Below the pieces are notes generated by a model. The model was not told where the DNA came from. It saw only the letters and a list, made by a program, of their open reading frames with translations, and did not search any database. From Asaia bogorensis (GTDB lineage Bacteria > Pseudomonadota > Alphaproteobacteria > Acetobacterales > Acetobacteraceae), in the NCBI GenBank assembly GCA_943333505.2, contig CALQTN020000036.1, positions 1-41,526 of the forward strand: a stretch of 41,526 nucleotides of DNA, in the 5' to 3' direction. Shown here in pieces: positions 15,508-23,184 of this stretch (its first letter is position 1; each line of letters opens with the position of its first letter). The translations under genes and the position numbers were made by a program.

Positions 15508-16265
15508 GCCCGGGCCAGCGGAATGTCGAGCAGGATGTCGTGCCCAAGCCGATGCGCGGTCCAACTGACCCGCAAGCCCTGATCGGGATGCGACACGCCC
15601 GGCAAAGTGAAGGCGGGAATGCCGGAGCCGAGCAGCAACGGCGCGAGGGTCACGTGCAGCCTGTCGAGTAGGCCGGCTGCGAGAAACCGCGAGACCGTAA
15701 CGCCGCCACCCTCAATGAAAATCCGTCGCAATCCGCGCGCCTCTAACCCTGCAATCAGCGCCGCCAGATCAAGTCCTGTCGGTCCGCGCGGCACCGCCAT
15801 CACTTCGGCGGCACGTGGCGCGGGTTTGGGCGGCACGTCATCGGCGCAGACGACGATCGTGTGCGGCGATCCCGCGAAGATACGGTACGCGTCGCCGAGC
15901 CGGCGATCGGTGTCGATCACCACCCGAGTGGGCGACGGTCCGGAGCAATGGCGGGTGGTGAGCAGCGGATCATCGGCCCGTACCGTGCCGGCGCCGACCA
16001 CCACGGCATCAAACAATGCCCGCAGCCGGTGGGTGTGCAGAATATCCTCCGGACCGCTGATCCAGAATGATTCGCCCGAGGCCGTTGCAATACGCCCATC
16101 GATTGTCTGTGCGATGCGGCCGAGGATCAGGCCGCCATTGGAATTCGTTGCCAGCAGCCCGCGATAGAGTCCGCCTGGTCCAGCCAGTGCTGGGTCGCGG
16201 GTCAGCAACGCTGCCCATTCGGCATCATCGGGGGTGGTGTCGTCGGGCGCATGGGGACGGTGCAT
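15504..16265 (-). CDS. RibD C-terminal-domain (DHFR-like) reductase
   Basis: This 253-residue protein has the RibD reductase fold that in riboflavin synthesis reduces the ribosyl chain of a pyrimidine. It lacks the N-terminal zinc deaminase domain. Motifs are AQTIDGRIATASGESFWISGP near residue 52 (substrate and NADPH side), VVVGAGTVRADDPLLT near 88, and the NADPH loop RRIFIEGGGVTVSRFL near 180. About 45 N-terminal residues of low similarity precede the fold. The gene starts 15 bases after the flgN-like stop and has no clear ribosome site, so it may rely on read-through from the flagellar unit. The partners point to a pterin- or pyrimidine-like substrate, not to riboflavin itself. Confidence 0.85.
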   Translation of the reverse strand: MHRPHAPDDTTPDDAEWAALLTRDPALAGPGGLYRGLLATNSNGGLILGRIAQTIDGRIATASGESFWISGPEDILHTHRLRALFDAVVVGAGTVRADDPLLTTRHCSGPSPTRVVIDTDRRLGDAYRIFAGSPHTIVVCADDVPPKPAPRAAEVMAVPRGPTGLDLAALIAGLEARGLRRIFIEGGGVTVSRFLAAGLLDRLHVTLAPLLLGSGIPAFTLPGVSHPDQGLRVSWTAHRLGHDILLDIPLARA

Positions 16266-16280
16266 CGCAGACGAACATTA

Positions 16281-16676
16281 TCAGGCCTGGGCGAGCAGCG
16301 CCATCGCAACCGGGCGTCCGCAGGTCACTTTGCCGCCGCCATCATAGCGCTGCATGGGCGTGGCGGTGGCGCGGGGCACGGCGCGGGCAATGCTGGCGAT
16401 TACCCGGCCCTGGACCTTGATCGCCCGCTCCAGCAATCGTTTGTTATCGGCGGCGAGGTCGGCGAGCGCGGCTAGTCGGTCCCGCGGCAGCGCCGGGAGC
16501 CCTGCTGCCAGCGACCGCGCCTGGGCTGCCAGAAACGCCTCGCCGTGCTGGCGTTTCTGCGCCAACAGCCGGACTGCGACCGGCAGATCAAGCGCGGCGA
16601 GGGCGATGTTTTCGGTCCGTAAGGTGCTGGCCAGCGCCTCGGCGGCGGCAAGCGCGGTTTGGGATTCGGGGATCAT
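16281..16676 (-). CDS. FlgN-like flagellar protein
   Basis: This 131-residue, mostly alpha-helical, Ala/Leu-rich protein follows the rod-binding gene with an ATGA overlap. FlgN is the export chaperone of hook-associated proteins FlgK and FlgL, and sequence similarity within the family is low. The heptad-like helix LAALADLAADNKRLLERAIKVQGRV near residues 77-101 and the location downstream of flgI-flgJ support the call. In Caulobacter the flgI-cheL run has a similar third gene. A longer frame opens further upstream but would run through the rod-binding gene, so ATG at 16676 is preferred. The identity is inferred mainly from position. Confidence 0.62.
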   Translation of the reverse strand: MIPESQTALAAAEALASTLRTENIALAALDLPVAVRLLAQKRQHGEAFLAAQARSLAAGLPALPRDRLAALADLAADNKRLLERAIKVQGRVIASIARAVPRATATPMQRYDGGGKVTCGRPVAMALLAQA

Positions 16677-16996
16677 ACGGTCGGTGGCTCCTTGCTCTGG
16701 GCGTTTTCCTGCATGCGCAGCATTTGCTGGAACACCGGCATGGCGAGCCCGAGGCCACCGCTGGTCGACAGTTGCTTGGCCAAATGCTGGGTCAGCATCG
16801 GCCGCCAGGTTTGTTCGGCCGAGCCACCGCCAAACGGGCCGCGTGAACCATCGACAGTGTTGAAGATCGGCCCGAGCATTTCGCCGAGCGCCATCGCCTC
16901 GAAATCGCGGGCGGCGGTCCACATCTTGGCGATTCCTGGGCGGGCCAGGGTTTCTGCGTCGGGCATAGTGGCGCGGGCGGGAAGGATCGTTGTCAT
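16673..16996 (-). CDS. Rod-binding protein (FlgJ N-terminal domain / CheL-like)
   Basis: This 107-residue protein corresponds to the rod-binding half of FlgJ, without the muramidase domain, as in Caulobacter CheL. It acts in the periplasm as rod scaffold. Characteristic residues are AARDFEAMALGEMLGPIFNTV near 29-49, GGGSAEQTWRPML and the amphipathic GGLGLAMPVFQQML helix near 82-95. ATG at 16996 shares one base with the flgI stop (TGATG) and AGGTG lies upstream; a GTG one codon earlier is the alternative. Confidence 0.88.
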   Translation of the reverse strand: MTTILPARATMPDAETLARPGIAKMWTAARDFEAMALGEMLGPIFNTVDGSRGPFGGGSAEQTWRPMLTQHLAKQLSTSGGLGLAMPVFQQMLRMQENAQSKEPPTV

Positions 16997-18111
16997 CACT
17001 GCACCTGCAATTCGGCCTGCAAGGCGCCGGCCGCCTTGATGGTCTGAAGAATGGAAATCATATCCCGCGGACCGACGCCCAAGGCGTTGAGGCTGGCGAC
17101 CAGATCGCGCAAGGTGACGTTGGATTGTAAAATCCCAAGCTTCCGATCATTGCCATCGTCGATCTGGATATTGGTCTTGGGAGTGGACACGGTGGTGCCG
17201 CCAGACAGCGCGCCGGGCTGGCTGACATCGGCGCTTTCGGTGACCCGGATCGTGAGGTTGCCTTGGGCGATGGCCACAGTGCTGATCCGGACGTTGGCGC
17301 CCATCACGATGGTGCCGCTGGCTTCGTCGATCACCACCACCGCCGGGCTGTCTGGTTCGACCCGCAGCACTTCGATCCGGGCGAGGGCATCGATCACGTC
17401 GCGCCCGCCCAGCGCCAGCATCACGCTGCGCGGGTCGGTCGCCGTCGCGGTGCCGGCGCCAAGCGCACCATTGATGGCGGCGGCCATCCGGCGCGCAGTG
17501 GTCAGATCGGGGTTGCGCAAGCCGAGCCTTACCGCGCTGCGGCTGGCGAGCTTGAAGCCAACCTCGCGTTCGACCGTCGCGCCATTGGCGATCCGCGCCG
17601 AAGTCGGCACGCCTTTGGTCACCGAGCCTGCCGCCCCGCGCGCGACGATCGCCCCGGTCACCAGCGCGCCCTGGCCAACCGCATACACTTCGCCGTCGGC
17701 CGCCAGCAACGGCGTGACCAGCAAGGTCCCGCCGGTAAGGTTCGATGCGTCCCCCAAGGCGGAGATCGAAATATCGATCCGGCTGCCAGTCCGGGCAAAG
17801 GCCGGCAAATCGGCGGTCACCATGACGGCGGCGACATTTTTGGTTTGCAGCTTGGCTTCCTGGTCGCGGGTGTTGACGCCGAGCCGTTCCAGCATGCCGA
17901 TCAGGGACTGGCGCGTGAAAACGGCTGCATCCAATTTATCGCCGGTGCCGGCAAGCCCGACCACCAGCCCGTAGCCGACCAACTGGTTGCCGCGAATGCC
18001 CTCGACATCGGCGATGTCCTTGATCCGCACCTGGGCGTCGGCGAACTGGGCGTCGAACAGCATCAGAGCGAGTGCAATCAGGCTGAGAAGTCGGGACAGC
18101 AGGCGTGCCAC
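16996..18111 (-). CDS. flgI: Flagellar P-ring protein
   Basis: FlgI forms the periplasmic P-ring that acts as bushing for the flagellar rod. The product is 371 residues, the normal length. A Sec signal peptide covers residues 1-26 (basic start, LLSLIALALMLF core, cleavage after ADA). The mature start RIKDIADVEGIRGNQLVGYGLVVGL is highly diagnostic, and LKTKNVAAVMVTA-type and GPRDMISILQTIKAAGAL segments are typical. Translation starts at GTG 18111 with AAGGGAAA upstream. A perfect sigma-54 promoter lies 80 bases upstream, as expected for an alphaproteobacterial class of mid/late flagellar operons. It overlaps the rod-binding gene. Confidence 0.97.
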   Translation of the reverse strand: MARLLSRLLSLIALALMLFDAQFADAQVRIKDIADVEGIRGNQLVGYGLVVGLAGTGDKLDAAVFTRQSLIGMLERLGVNTRDQEAKLQTKNVAAVMVTADLPAFARTGSRIDISISALGDASNLTGGTLLVTPLLAADGEVYAVGQGALVTGAIVARGAAGSVTKGVPTSARIANGATVEREVGFKLASRSAVRLGLRNPDLTTARRMAAAINGALGAGTATATDPRSVMLALGGRDVIDALARIEVLRVEPDSPAVVVIDEASGTIVMGANVRISTVAIAQGNLTIRVTESADVSQPGALSGGTTVSTPKTNIQIDDGNDRKLGILQSNVTLRDLVASLNALGVGPRDMISILQTIKAAGALQAELQVQ

Positions 18112-18152
18112 GCGTGGTTTCCCTTCGGAGCAATGAACGAGACGTCAACCAT

Positions 18153-18168
18153 TGGCGGCTATCTTGCC
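18153..18168 (+). promoter_or_regulatory. Possible sigma-54 promoter facing fliX
   Basis: The bases TGGCGGCTATCTTGCC keep TGGC at -24, TTGC at -12 and the exact 10-base GG-GC spacing, but lack the ACG of the -24 box. The expected start is near 18180, about 160 bases before fliX. It faces the flgI promoter, so the two polymerase sites would overlap. Confidence 0.4.
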
Positions 18169-18190
18169 CGCCATGACCCAAAGGCGACTG

Positions 18191-18206
18191 TGCAACCCGC
18201 GTGCCA
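18191..18206 (-). promoter_or_regulatory. Sigma-54 (RpoN) promoter of the flgI operon
   Basis: On the minus strand the sequence is TGGCACGCGGGTTGCA, a full match to TGGCACG-N4-TTGCA with 10 bases between GG and GC. The predicted start is near 18180, giving a leader of about 70 bases to flgI. Flagellar class genes in Caulobacter use sigma-54 with FlbD, whose partner FliX is encoded next door. Confidence 0.9.
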
Positions 18207-18342
18207 TCGACATGATCGCGGTTAACCGCGGCCTTGCGCGCCGGCCCGCTCGGCAATATCTGCCGGGGGGCGGTTTTGTCCCCGGTCGACACCGCCCGCA
18301 TCGCAAACCTCGAACCTCCAGACCCATGGGAAACTGAGCAAA

Positions 18343-18786
18343 ATGCTGACCATCAATGGACCAGGCGGTCCGCGCCCGGCGGAACGTAAAGCGATCCGCC
18401 CGTCATCCGGCAGTTCCGGGTTCCATGTTCCCACCCCTGCGGGCTTGGGGGTATCGGCGTCCTGTATCAGTGACGACATCCAGTCCGCCCCGATCGATGG
18501 GCCTGGCGCGGCGGCCAGTGCGAGTTTGACTAGCGCCGCCGCTGATCGTGTCGTCCAGGGCCATGCCGACGAAATGCTCAACGTGCTCGGGCAAATTCAG
18601 CGCGATATGCTGTCGAGCAATCGCGATCCAGCGATGTTTCGCCGCCTCGCGGCCTTGGCCGACGCGGTTCCCGCGACCGCCACCCCTGGTTTGCGGCAGG
18701 CCATGCTGGAGGTCGCGACCCGTGCCAAAGTCGAACTTGCCCGCGACCAGGTGGCAGCACTTGGCCGAGCGGTGACGGCTACATGA
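18343..18786 (+). CDS. fliX: Flagellar assembly regulator FliX
   Basis: FliX couples early flagellar assembly to FlbD/sigma-54-dependent transcription and is found in alphaproteobacteria. The product is 147 residues, the expected size. It begins MLTINGPGG, has a variable low-complexity middle, and ends with the helical ADEMLNVLGQIQRDML, FRRLAALADAVP and GLRQAMLEVATRAKVELA segments that characterise the family. It is divergent from flgI, exactly as in Caulobacter. The start ATG at 18343 has no strong ribosome site (only AACTGAG upstream). Confidence 0.88.
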   Translation: MLTINGPGGPRPAERKAIRPSSGSSGFHVPTPAGLGVSASCISDDIQSAPIDGPGAAASASLTSAAADRVVQGHADEMLNVLGQIQRDMLSSNRDPAMFRRLAALADAVPATATPGLRQAMLEVATRAKVELARDQVAALGRAVTAT

Positions 18787-18950
18787 CAACATCGCAGCTT
18801 TGCCTCTTGGGGTCTTGGCGTGGCAGGACGGGATGGCTATAAGCCCGCCCAACTGGACGGTCCGGGGGGACCTGCAGACCGGTGGCGCGTTCCATCAGTA
18901 TGGAGATCCCTCCCTAGTTCCGGCTTAAATCGATGCGGGATCGTTACCGA

Positions 18951-19367
18951 ATGATGGTCACTCTGCCTGCCGACTACCGACCCTCGGCCACCGAGGAATT
19001 CATGAATGAGCTTCAGGTGGAATATTTCCGCCAGAAGCTGTCGCGCTGGCGGGCCGACCTGCTGCGCGAAGCAAACGGCACGCTGGAAAGCCTCGGGCAA
19101 GGCGGCATTCTTGAAGCCGACATCACCGACCGCGCCAGCGTCGAAACCGATCGGGCGCTCGAGTTGCGCACGCGCGACCGGGCACGCAAGCTGATCAACA
19201 AGATCGACCAGGCGCTGCTTCGGATCGAGGCCGGGACCTATGGTTTCTGCGATGAAACCGGCGAACCGATCGGCCTGCGGCGCCTCGAAGCCCGCCCAAT
19301 CGCGACGATGACAATCGAGGCCCAGGAACGGCACGAGAAGATGGAGCGCGTGCACCGCGACGAGTAG
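18951..19367 (+). CDS. dksA: DksA-family RNA polymerase-binding protein
   Basis: DksA binds in the secondary channel of RNA polymerase and acts with ppGpp in the stringent response. The product is 138 residues from ATG at 18951, preferred over ATG 18933 because homologues begin 'MMVTLP.DYRPS'. The coiled coil (MNELQVEYFRQKLSRWRADLL on through the DRASVETDRALELRTRDRARKL helix) contains the invariant Asp and Ala tip region (EADITDRAS). The zinc finger is degenerate: only the first Cys of four is kept (GFCDETGEPI), with Thr, Ala and Ala at the others. This is common in alphaproteobacteria. The region 18787-18950 between fliX and dksA shows no gene. Confidence 0.93.
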   Translation: MMVTLPADYRPSATEEFMNELQVEYFRQKLSRWRADLLREANGTLESLGQGGILEADITDRASVETDRALELRTRDRARKLINKIDQALLRIEAGTYGFCDETGEPIGLRRLEARPIATMTIEAQERHEKMERVHRDE

Positions 19368-19552
19368 CCACTTTCATCGGGTGGTGAGGCGCAAGGCTGC
19401 GTACATGGGCTGGCCCCAGGCCCGCCCGATCAGGGGCGTGCTGCTTGTCATCGCAATCTTGGGGTGACGTTCCGCGCGTCGACCGCTGCGGCCAGTGCCG
19501 CCACGATCGGCACCGACCCACTGGACCCGACCCGGCAGGCCGTCGTGCAACG

Positions 19553-21061
19553 TCAGTCGAGCGACAGACCCTGAACCCGGATCAGCCCATCCGGAACCGG
19601 GACGAAACCCTTCAGTGCCGCATTATGGGCGAACAGCCAGGTCACATTATAGAGAAACAACATCGGCCGATCATCGGCCAGGATGCTGGCAACCTGGTGA
19701 TAGATCCCCGCGCGTTTGACCGGATCGGTTTCAGCGCGACCAGCCTCGAGCGCGGTATTAAATGCCGGGGCGCAATATTTTCCCCAGTTCTGGAAACTGT
19801 CGCAGGCAAGATAGACTGACAGATTGGCGTCAGGATCGGCGCGGCCGGACCAGTTATTGATGCTGGCGATAAAGTCGCCGCGGTTCATCGCATCAATATT
19901 CGCGTTCGATTCGCCAACCCGGACCTTGACCACAATCCCAGCCTCGGCGGCCATCGACTGGATGATCTCGGCGACCTGCTGGTCGCGCGGCGCGTTTTGC
20001 ACGCGCAGCTCGAGGACCGGGTTCTCGACCCCGGCTTCCTTGAGCAAGGCGCGCGCCCGCGCGATATCGCGCGGCGGAATGGCCAGGGCCTTGTTGTTAT
20101 AGGGGCTGGTTGGGCCTTCGGTCTGGTTGTTCGGGGTGAACAACCCATCCATCGCCACCGCGTTGATGATCTTTCGATCGATCGCGGCCTCGAGCGCTGC
20201 GCGCACGCGCTTGTCCTTGGCGAAGGGCGAGGCCGCCGCGCCCGCGCCATTGCCGATATTCAGGCTGAGTGCTGCGTAGCCGAGGCCGGTGATGGCGGCG
20301 AGCTTAAGCTTGGGGTCGGTTTTCACCTTGGCGGCGTCGGACGGCAAAAGATCCTGCAACATGTCGAGCTGGCCGCCCTGGAGATTGGTCAGCCGGATGG
20401 TGGCGTTGGGGATCGGCCGGATGATGACACGATCGAAATGTATCGCCGACGGATCGCGGTAGCCCGCGTAACGGTCGAGGGTGATATGGTCCTGGGCAAC
20501 CCGTTCAGTAAATTTAAACGGCCCGGAACAAACCGGTGCGGTGAAGAAATCCTTGCCCAACCGTTCGACCGCCTTGGGCGAGACCATCATCCCGGATCGG
20601 TCAGACAGCACCGCGAGGAGCGGGGCGTAGGCTTGGGCAAGGCGGATGCGGATGGTGCTGGCATCGACGACATCGACGCCGGCGACCGGCTTCAACTCAC
20701 CCTTGCGGACGCTATCCGGGGCGCTGCGAAACCGTTCGAGGTTCCAGGCCACCGCCTCGGCGGTCATTTTTTCCCCGTCATGGAAGGTGACATCGCTTCG
20801 CAGCTTGACGGTCAGCGCCCGGCCATCCTGTGACCACTCCCAACTGGTCGCGAGCTGTGGGGTGAAGCTGAGGTCGGGCTTGAGGTCCCAGAGCTTGTCG
20901 CACAACGCGGTGAAAACGAAGCGGCCGCCGAACGTTCCTCCCAGCGCGGGGTCGAGCCGGTCAGGATCTTCCTGGGTGCCGATGCGAAGCGTGCCGCCGG
21001 CATGGGCGGCAAGGGGCATGAGCAGGGCAGCAGCAAGAAGTGCGGTTCGCAGGCGGCGCAT
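19553..21061 (-). CDS. ABC transporter substrate-binding protein, peptide/opine family 5
   Basis: This 502-residue periplasmic binding protein captures oligopeptides or similar solutes for an ABC importer. A Sec signal peptide spans residues 1-21 (MRRLRTALLAAALLMPLAAHA). The mature start GGTLRIGTQEDPDRLDPA is typical of SBP_bac_5, as are LATSWEWSQDGRALTVKLRSDVTFHDGEKMTAEAV and SGPFKFTERVAQDHITLDRYAGY. The late segment FIASINNWSGRADPD is also family-like. No permease or ATPase gene is adjacent, so it is an orphan in this window. A possible sigma-70-type promoter lies upstream at 21116-21144. The 19368-19552 interval holds no gene. Confidence 0.93.
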   Translation of the reverse strand: MRRLRTALLAAALLMPLAAHAGGTLRIGTQEDPDRLDPALGGTFGGRFVFTALCDKLWDLKPDLSFTPQLATSWEWSQDGRALTVKLRSDVTFHDGEKMTAEAVAWNLERFRSAPDSVRKGELKPVAGVDVVDASTIRIRLAQAYAPLLAVLSDRSGMMVSPKAVERLGKDFFTAPVCSGPFKFTERVAQDHITLDRYAGYRDPSAIHFDRVIIRPIPNATIRLTNLQGGQLDMLQDLLPSDAAKVKTDPKLKLAAITGLGYAALSLNIGNGAGAAASPFAKDKRVRAALEAAIDRKIINAVAMDGLFTPNNQTEGPTSPYNNKALAIPPRDIARARALLKEAGVENPVLELRVQNAPRDQQVAEIIQSMAAEAGIVVKVRVGESNANIDAMNRGDFIASINNWSGRADPDANLSVYLACDSFQNWGKYCAPAFNTALEAGRAETDPVKRAGIYHQVASILADDRPMLFLYNVTWLFAHNAALKGFVPVPDGLIRVQGLSLD

Positions 21062-21115
21062 GTGGAGATCCCCTTTTTCCGAGTGGCGAGGGGACGGTAT
21101 TCCGCGTTTGGCGAG

Positions 21116-21144
21116 ATGCCAAGTAGCGGTGCGACAGGCGTCAA
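21116..21144 (-). promoter_or_regulatory. Possible -35/-10 promoter for the peptide-binding protein gene
   Basis: On the minus strand TTGACG (21144-21139) is followed after 17 bases by TGGCAT (21121-21116). The -35 box is good and the -10 weak (3 of 6 bases). The expected start would be about 48 bases before the ATG. Confidence 0.3.
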
Positions 21145-21200
21145 GACTGCTACGGTAACAAGATCATTCTAAAACAAAATGGCCCGTGCACGTGAGCCTG

Positions 21201-21536
21201 CTAAATGATCTTGGCCTCGAACGGCGGCAGTAGATCCGGCGCCTCGAACTCCAGCACCCACAAATCCCGATCAAACCCGACCTGGCGCGCGACATAGGCG
21301 TCTGCGACGCTTTCCTCGACCGCGACCGCTCCGGTCGCCCGCATCCAGGCGGCGCTGCCGTCGGCGGCGCGCATCTGGGACAGCACCGAAACCCCGTCGC
21401 GGTTGCGCAGGATCACCAGCACACCGCCAGCATCGGGGTCGCCCTTGCGCACCACCGTCCCGTAACGCCCGTCGGACTGGCCCATGCGCAGCGCCATCGA
21501 GACCCAAAGCCCGGCCTTGACCCTTGGTTCAGGCAT
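21201..21536 (-). CDS. DUF1491 family protein
   Basis: A 111-residue protein of the alphaproteobacterial DUF1491 family. The opening PEPRVKAGLWVSMALRMGQSDGRYGTVVRKGDPDAGGVLVIL and the later FDRDLWVLEFEAPD match my recollection of the family, which is about 110 residues long and of unknown function. ATG at 21536 overlaps the preceding SDR gene by 8 bases, so it is the last gene of that run. An in-frame start 6 codons earlier is possible but adds residues unlike the family. Confidence 0.78.
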   Translation of the reverse strand: MPEPRVKAGLWVSMALRMGQSDGRYGTVVRKGDPDAGGVLVILRNRDGVSVLSQMRAADGSAAWMRATGAVAVEESVADAYVARQVGFDRDLWVLEFEAPDLLPPFEAKII

Positions 21537-22239
21537 GGGTGGAACTGCCACCATCGATCACCAGCGCCTGTCCGGTCAGGGATTTGGCGCCGGCGCGGGC
21601 CAGAAAGGCCACCATTTCGGCAATTTCGTAGGCGGTCGCAATATGCCCGATCGGCAATGCCGCGCCGGCCTGGGCGGCGGTGATGCCCAATTCGGCGAAG
21701 CGCCGATGCGCCATGGCGGTATCCACCCAGCCGGGGCAAACCGCGTTCACAGTAATGCCGCGCGGGGCCGCCTGCATCGCCAGCGCCTTGGTCAGCCCCA
21801 CGACGCCATGCTTGGCGGCGCAATAGGCCACCTGATCCGGCACACCTTGCAGCCCGAGGATGGAGGCGATGTTGACGATCCGCCCGGTCCGGTCAGGCAG
21901 CCGCTTCAGCGCCGCACGCGCGCAACGCCACGATGCAGTCAGGTTGGTGGCGATGATCGCGTCCCAGAAAGTGTCGTCATCATCCTCAGGGTCGGCGCCG
22001 GCAAGGCCCGCGTTGTTAACCAGCAGGTCGAGCCGGTCGAGGCCGGCAAAGAAATTCCGCACCTCACCGGCATCGGTGACATCGAGGCGCGCGTAATCGA
22101 CCCCGGTCGGGGTTGCCGTTTCGGTGCGGGCGGCCGCGATCACCGCATAGCCATCAGCCACCAGACGGCGGGCAATGGCAGCCCCGATGCCGCTGGTCCC
22201 GCCGGTCACCACGGCGACTTTCATCGATGCTGTTTTCAT
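21529..22239 (-). CDS. Short-chain dehydrogenase/reductase (SDR)
   Basis: A 236-residue classical SDR. TGGTSGIGAAIA near residues 12-23 is the NAD(P)-binding TGxxxGIG motif, NNAG lies near residue 75, and the catalytic Ser (NIASILG), Tyr and Lys (YCAAK) follow. The closing VIDGGSSTHA is typical. The ATG overlaps the stop of a second SDR gene by ATGA, so the two are coupled and may form a hetero-oligomer or act in sequence. The substrate is unknown. Confidence 0.9.
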   Translation of the reverse strand: MKTASMKVAVVTGGTSGIGAAIARRLVADGYAVIAAARTETATPTGVDYARLDVTDAGEVRNFFAGLDRLDLLVNNAGLAGADPEDDDDTFWDAIIATNLTASWRCARAALKRLPDRTGRIVNIASILGLQGVPDQVAYCAAKHGVVGLTKALAMQAAPRGITVNAVCPGWVDTAMAHRRFAELGITAAQAGAALPIGHIATAYEIAEMVAFLARAGAKSLTGQALVIDGGSSTHA

Positions 22240-22964
22240 GCCGCCGTTGTCCCACCATCGACCGGGAAAACCACCCCGGTCACAAAGCTTGCCGCGTCCG
22301 AGGCCAGGAAGGCAATGGTTGCCGCAATTTCAGCCGGGGCTGCGAAGCGCCCCATCGGCACTGCGTCGGTATAAGCGTCGATCGAATTGAACCGCCCGCC
22401 CGATCGCGCCGCCAACTGGGTGATCACGTCGCGCAGCATGGCGGTGTCGGTGCTGCCGGGGGCGACGGCATTGAAGCGGATGTTATGCGGTGCCCAGTCG
22501 AGTGCTGCCGATTTGGTCAGCTGCGCGATGGCGGCCTTGGATGCGCCATAGGCTGCACTGGCCTTTTTGCCGATCAGCGCCTGGTCGGAGGCGACATTGA
22601 CCACCGCGCCGCGCTTCTGCGCGATCATGCCCGGCAGCACCGCGCGGATAAGCGCATAGGCGGCCATAAAATTCACGTCGAAGACACCGGCGAGGGCAGC
22701 GAGGTCGGTTTCCAGGATGGTGCCCAGCACCGTCGTGCCGGCGCAGTTCACCAGAATATCGACCGGGCCATGCCTGGCGATCAAGGCCGCCGCACGGTCT
22801 TCGACAGTGGCGATGTCGGACAAATCGAAATCGGGCAGGTCGAGCCCGATGACCTCTGCCCCATCGGCCGCGAACAATTCTGCCACCGCGCTGCCAATGC
22901 CGCCGCGATGGCCGGAAATCATTGCCCGCCGTCCGGCGAGCCCGAAGGAAATTTCTGTGCCCAT
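22236..22964 (-). CDS. Short-chain dehydrogenase/reductase (SDR)
   Basis: A 242-residue classical SDR with an SGHRGGIGSAVA nucleotide motif, NCAG, the catalytic Ser (NVASDQAL) and YGASK, and a C-terminal FPVDGGTTAA. The frame stays open upstream to 23120 but that part runs through a tandem repeat and does not look like protein, so I take ATG 22964. It leads a three-gene run with another SDR and the DUF1491 gene. The amidase gene lies on the other side of the tandem repeat in the divergent direction. Confidence 0.9.
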   Translation of the reverse strand: MGTEISFGLAGRRAMISGHRGGIGSAVAELFAADGAEVIGLDLPDFDLSDIATVEDRAAALIARHGPVDILVNCAGTTVLGTILETDLAALAGVFDVNFMAAYALIRAVLPGMIAQKRGAVVNVASDQALIGKKASAAYGASKAAIAQLTKSAALDWAPHNIRFNAVAPGSTDTAMLRDVITQLAARSGGRFNSIDAYTDAVPMGRFAAPAEIAATIAFLASDAASFVTGVVFPVDGGTTAA

Positions 22965-22989
22965 TGCGTATAGGTGCCGTCGCCGGGGC

Positions 22990-23090
22990 GGAATGGCAAG
23001 GCCCCGATTCTGAATGACAAGCCCCAATGTTGGATGGCAAGCCCCAATGCTGGATGGCAAGCCCTCGGGCTGAATCCAAAGCCCTGGGGC
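22990..23090. repeat. Five-copy tandem repeat, period 20 bases
   Basis: Units begin at 22990 (21 bases), 23011, 23031, 23051 and 23071. Units 3 and 4 share TGGATGGCAAGCCC. The others differ by a few substitutions, for example TGAATGACAAGCCCC and TGAATCCAAAGCCC. It sits between the divergent SDR and amidase genes, so it could be an array of regulator sites or a variable-number repeat. Confidence 0.85.
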
Positions 23091-23095
23091 GGCGC

Positions 23096-23124
23096 TTGCC
23101 AAGCGATGCGGAATTTTCAAAGAT
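23096..23124 (+). promoter_or_regulatory. Possible promoter of the amidase gene
   Basis: TTGCCA at 23096-23101 (5 of 6 matches to the -35 consensus) precedes AAAGAT at 23119-23124 with 17 bases between them. The -10 is weak. It lies 60 bases before the ATG and 6 bases after the tandem repeat. Confidence 0.3.
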
Positions 23125-23184
23125 AAGAATTAACGGGACGCCAAACAGAAAAACCGGATCATCATTTTCTTCCAGGAGCGTCCT

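Noticed and set aside
15504-16265. Bifunctional RibD of riboflavin synthesis
   Set aside because: The zinc deaminase domain is missing and no ribB, ribE or ribH lie nearby.
22990-23090. CRISPR array
   Set aside because: The 20-base units abut without unique spacers, and no cas genes occur in the window.
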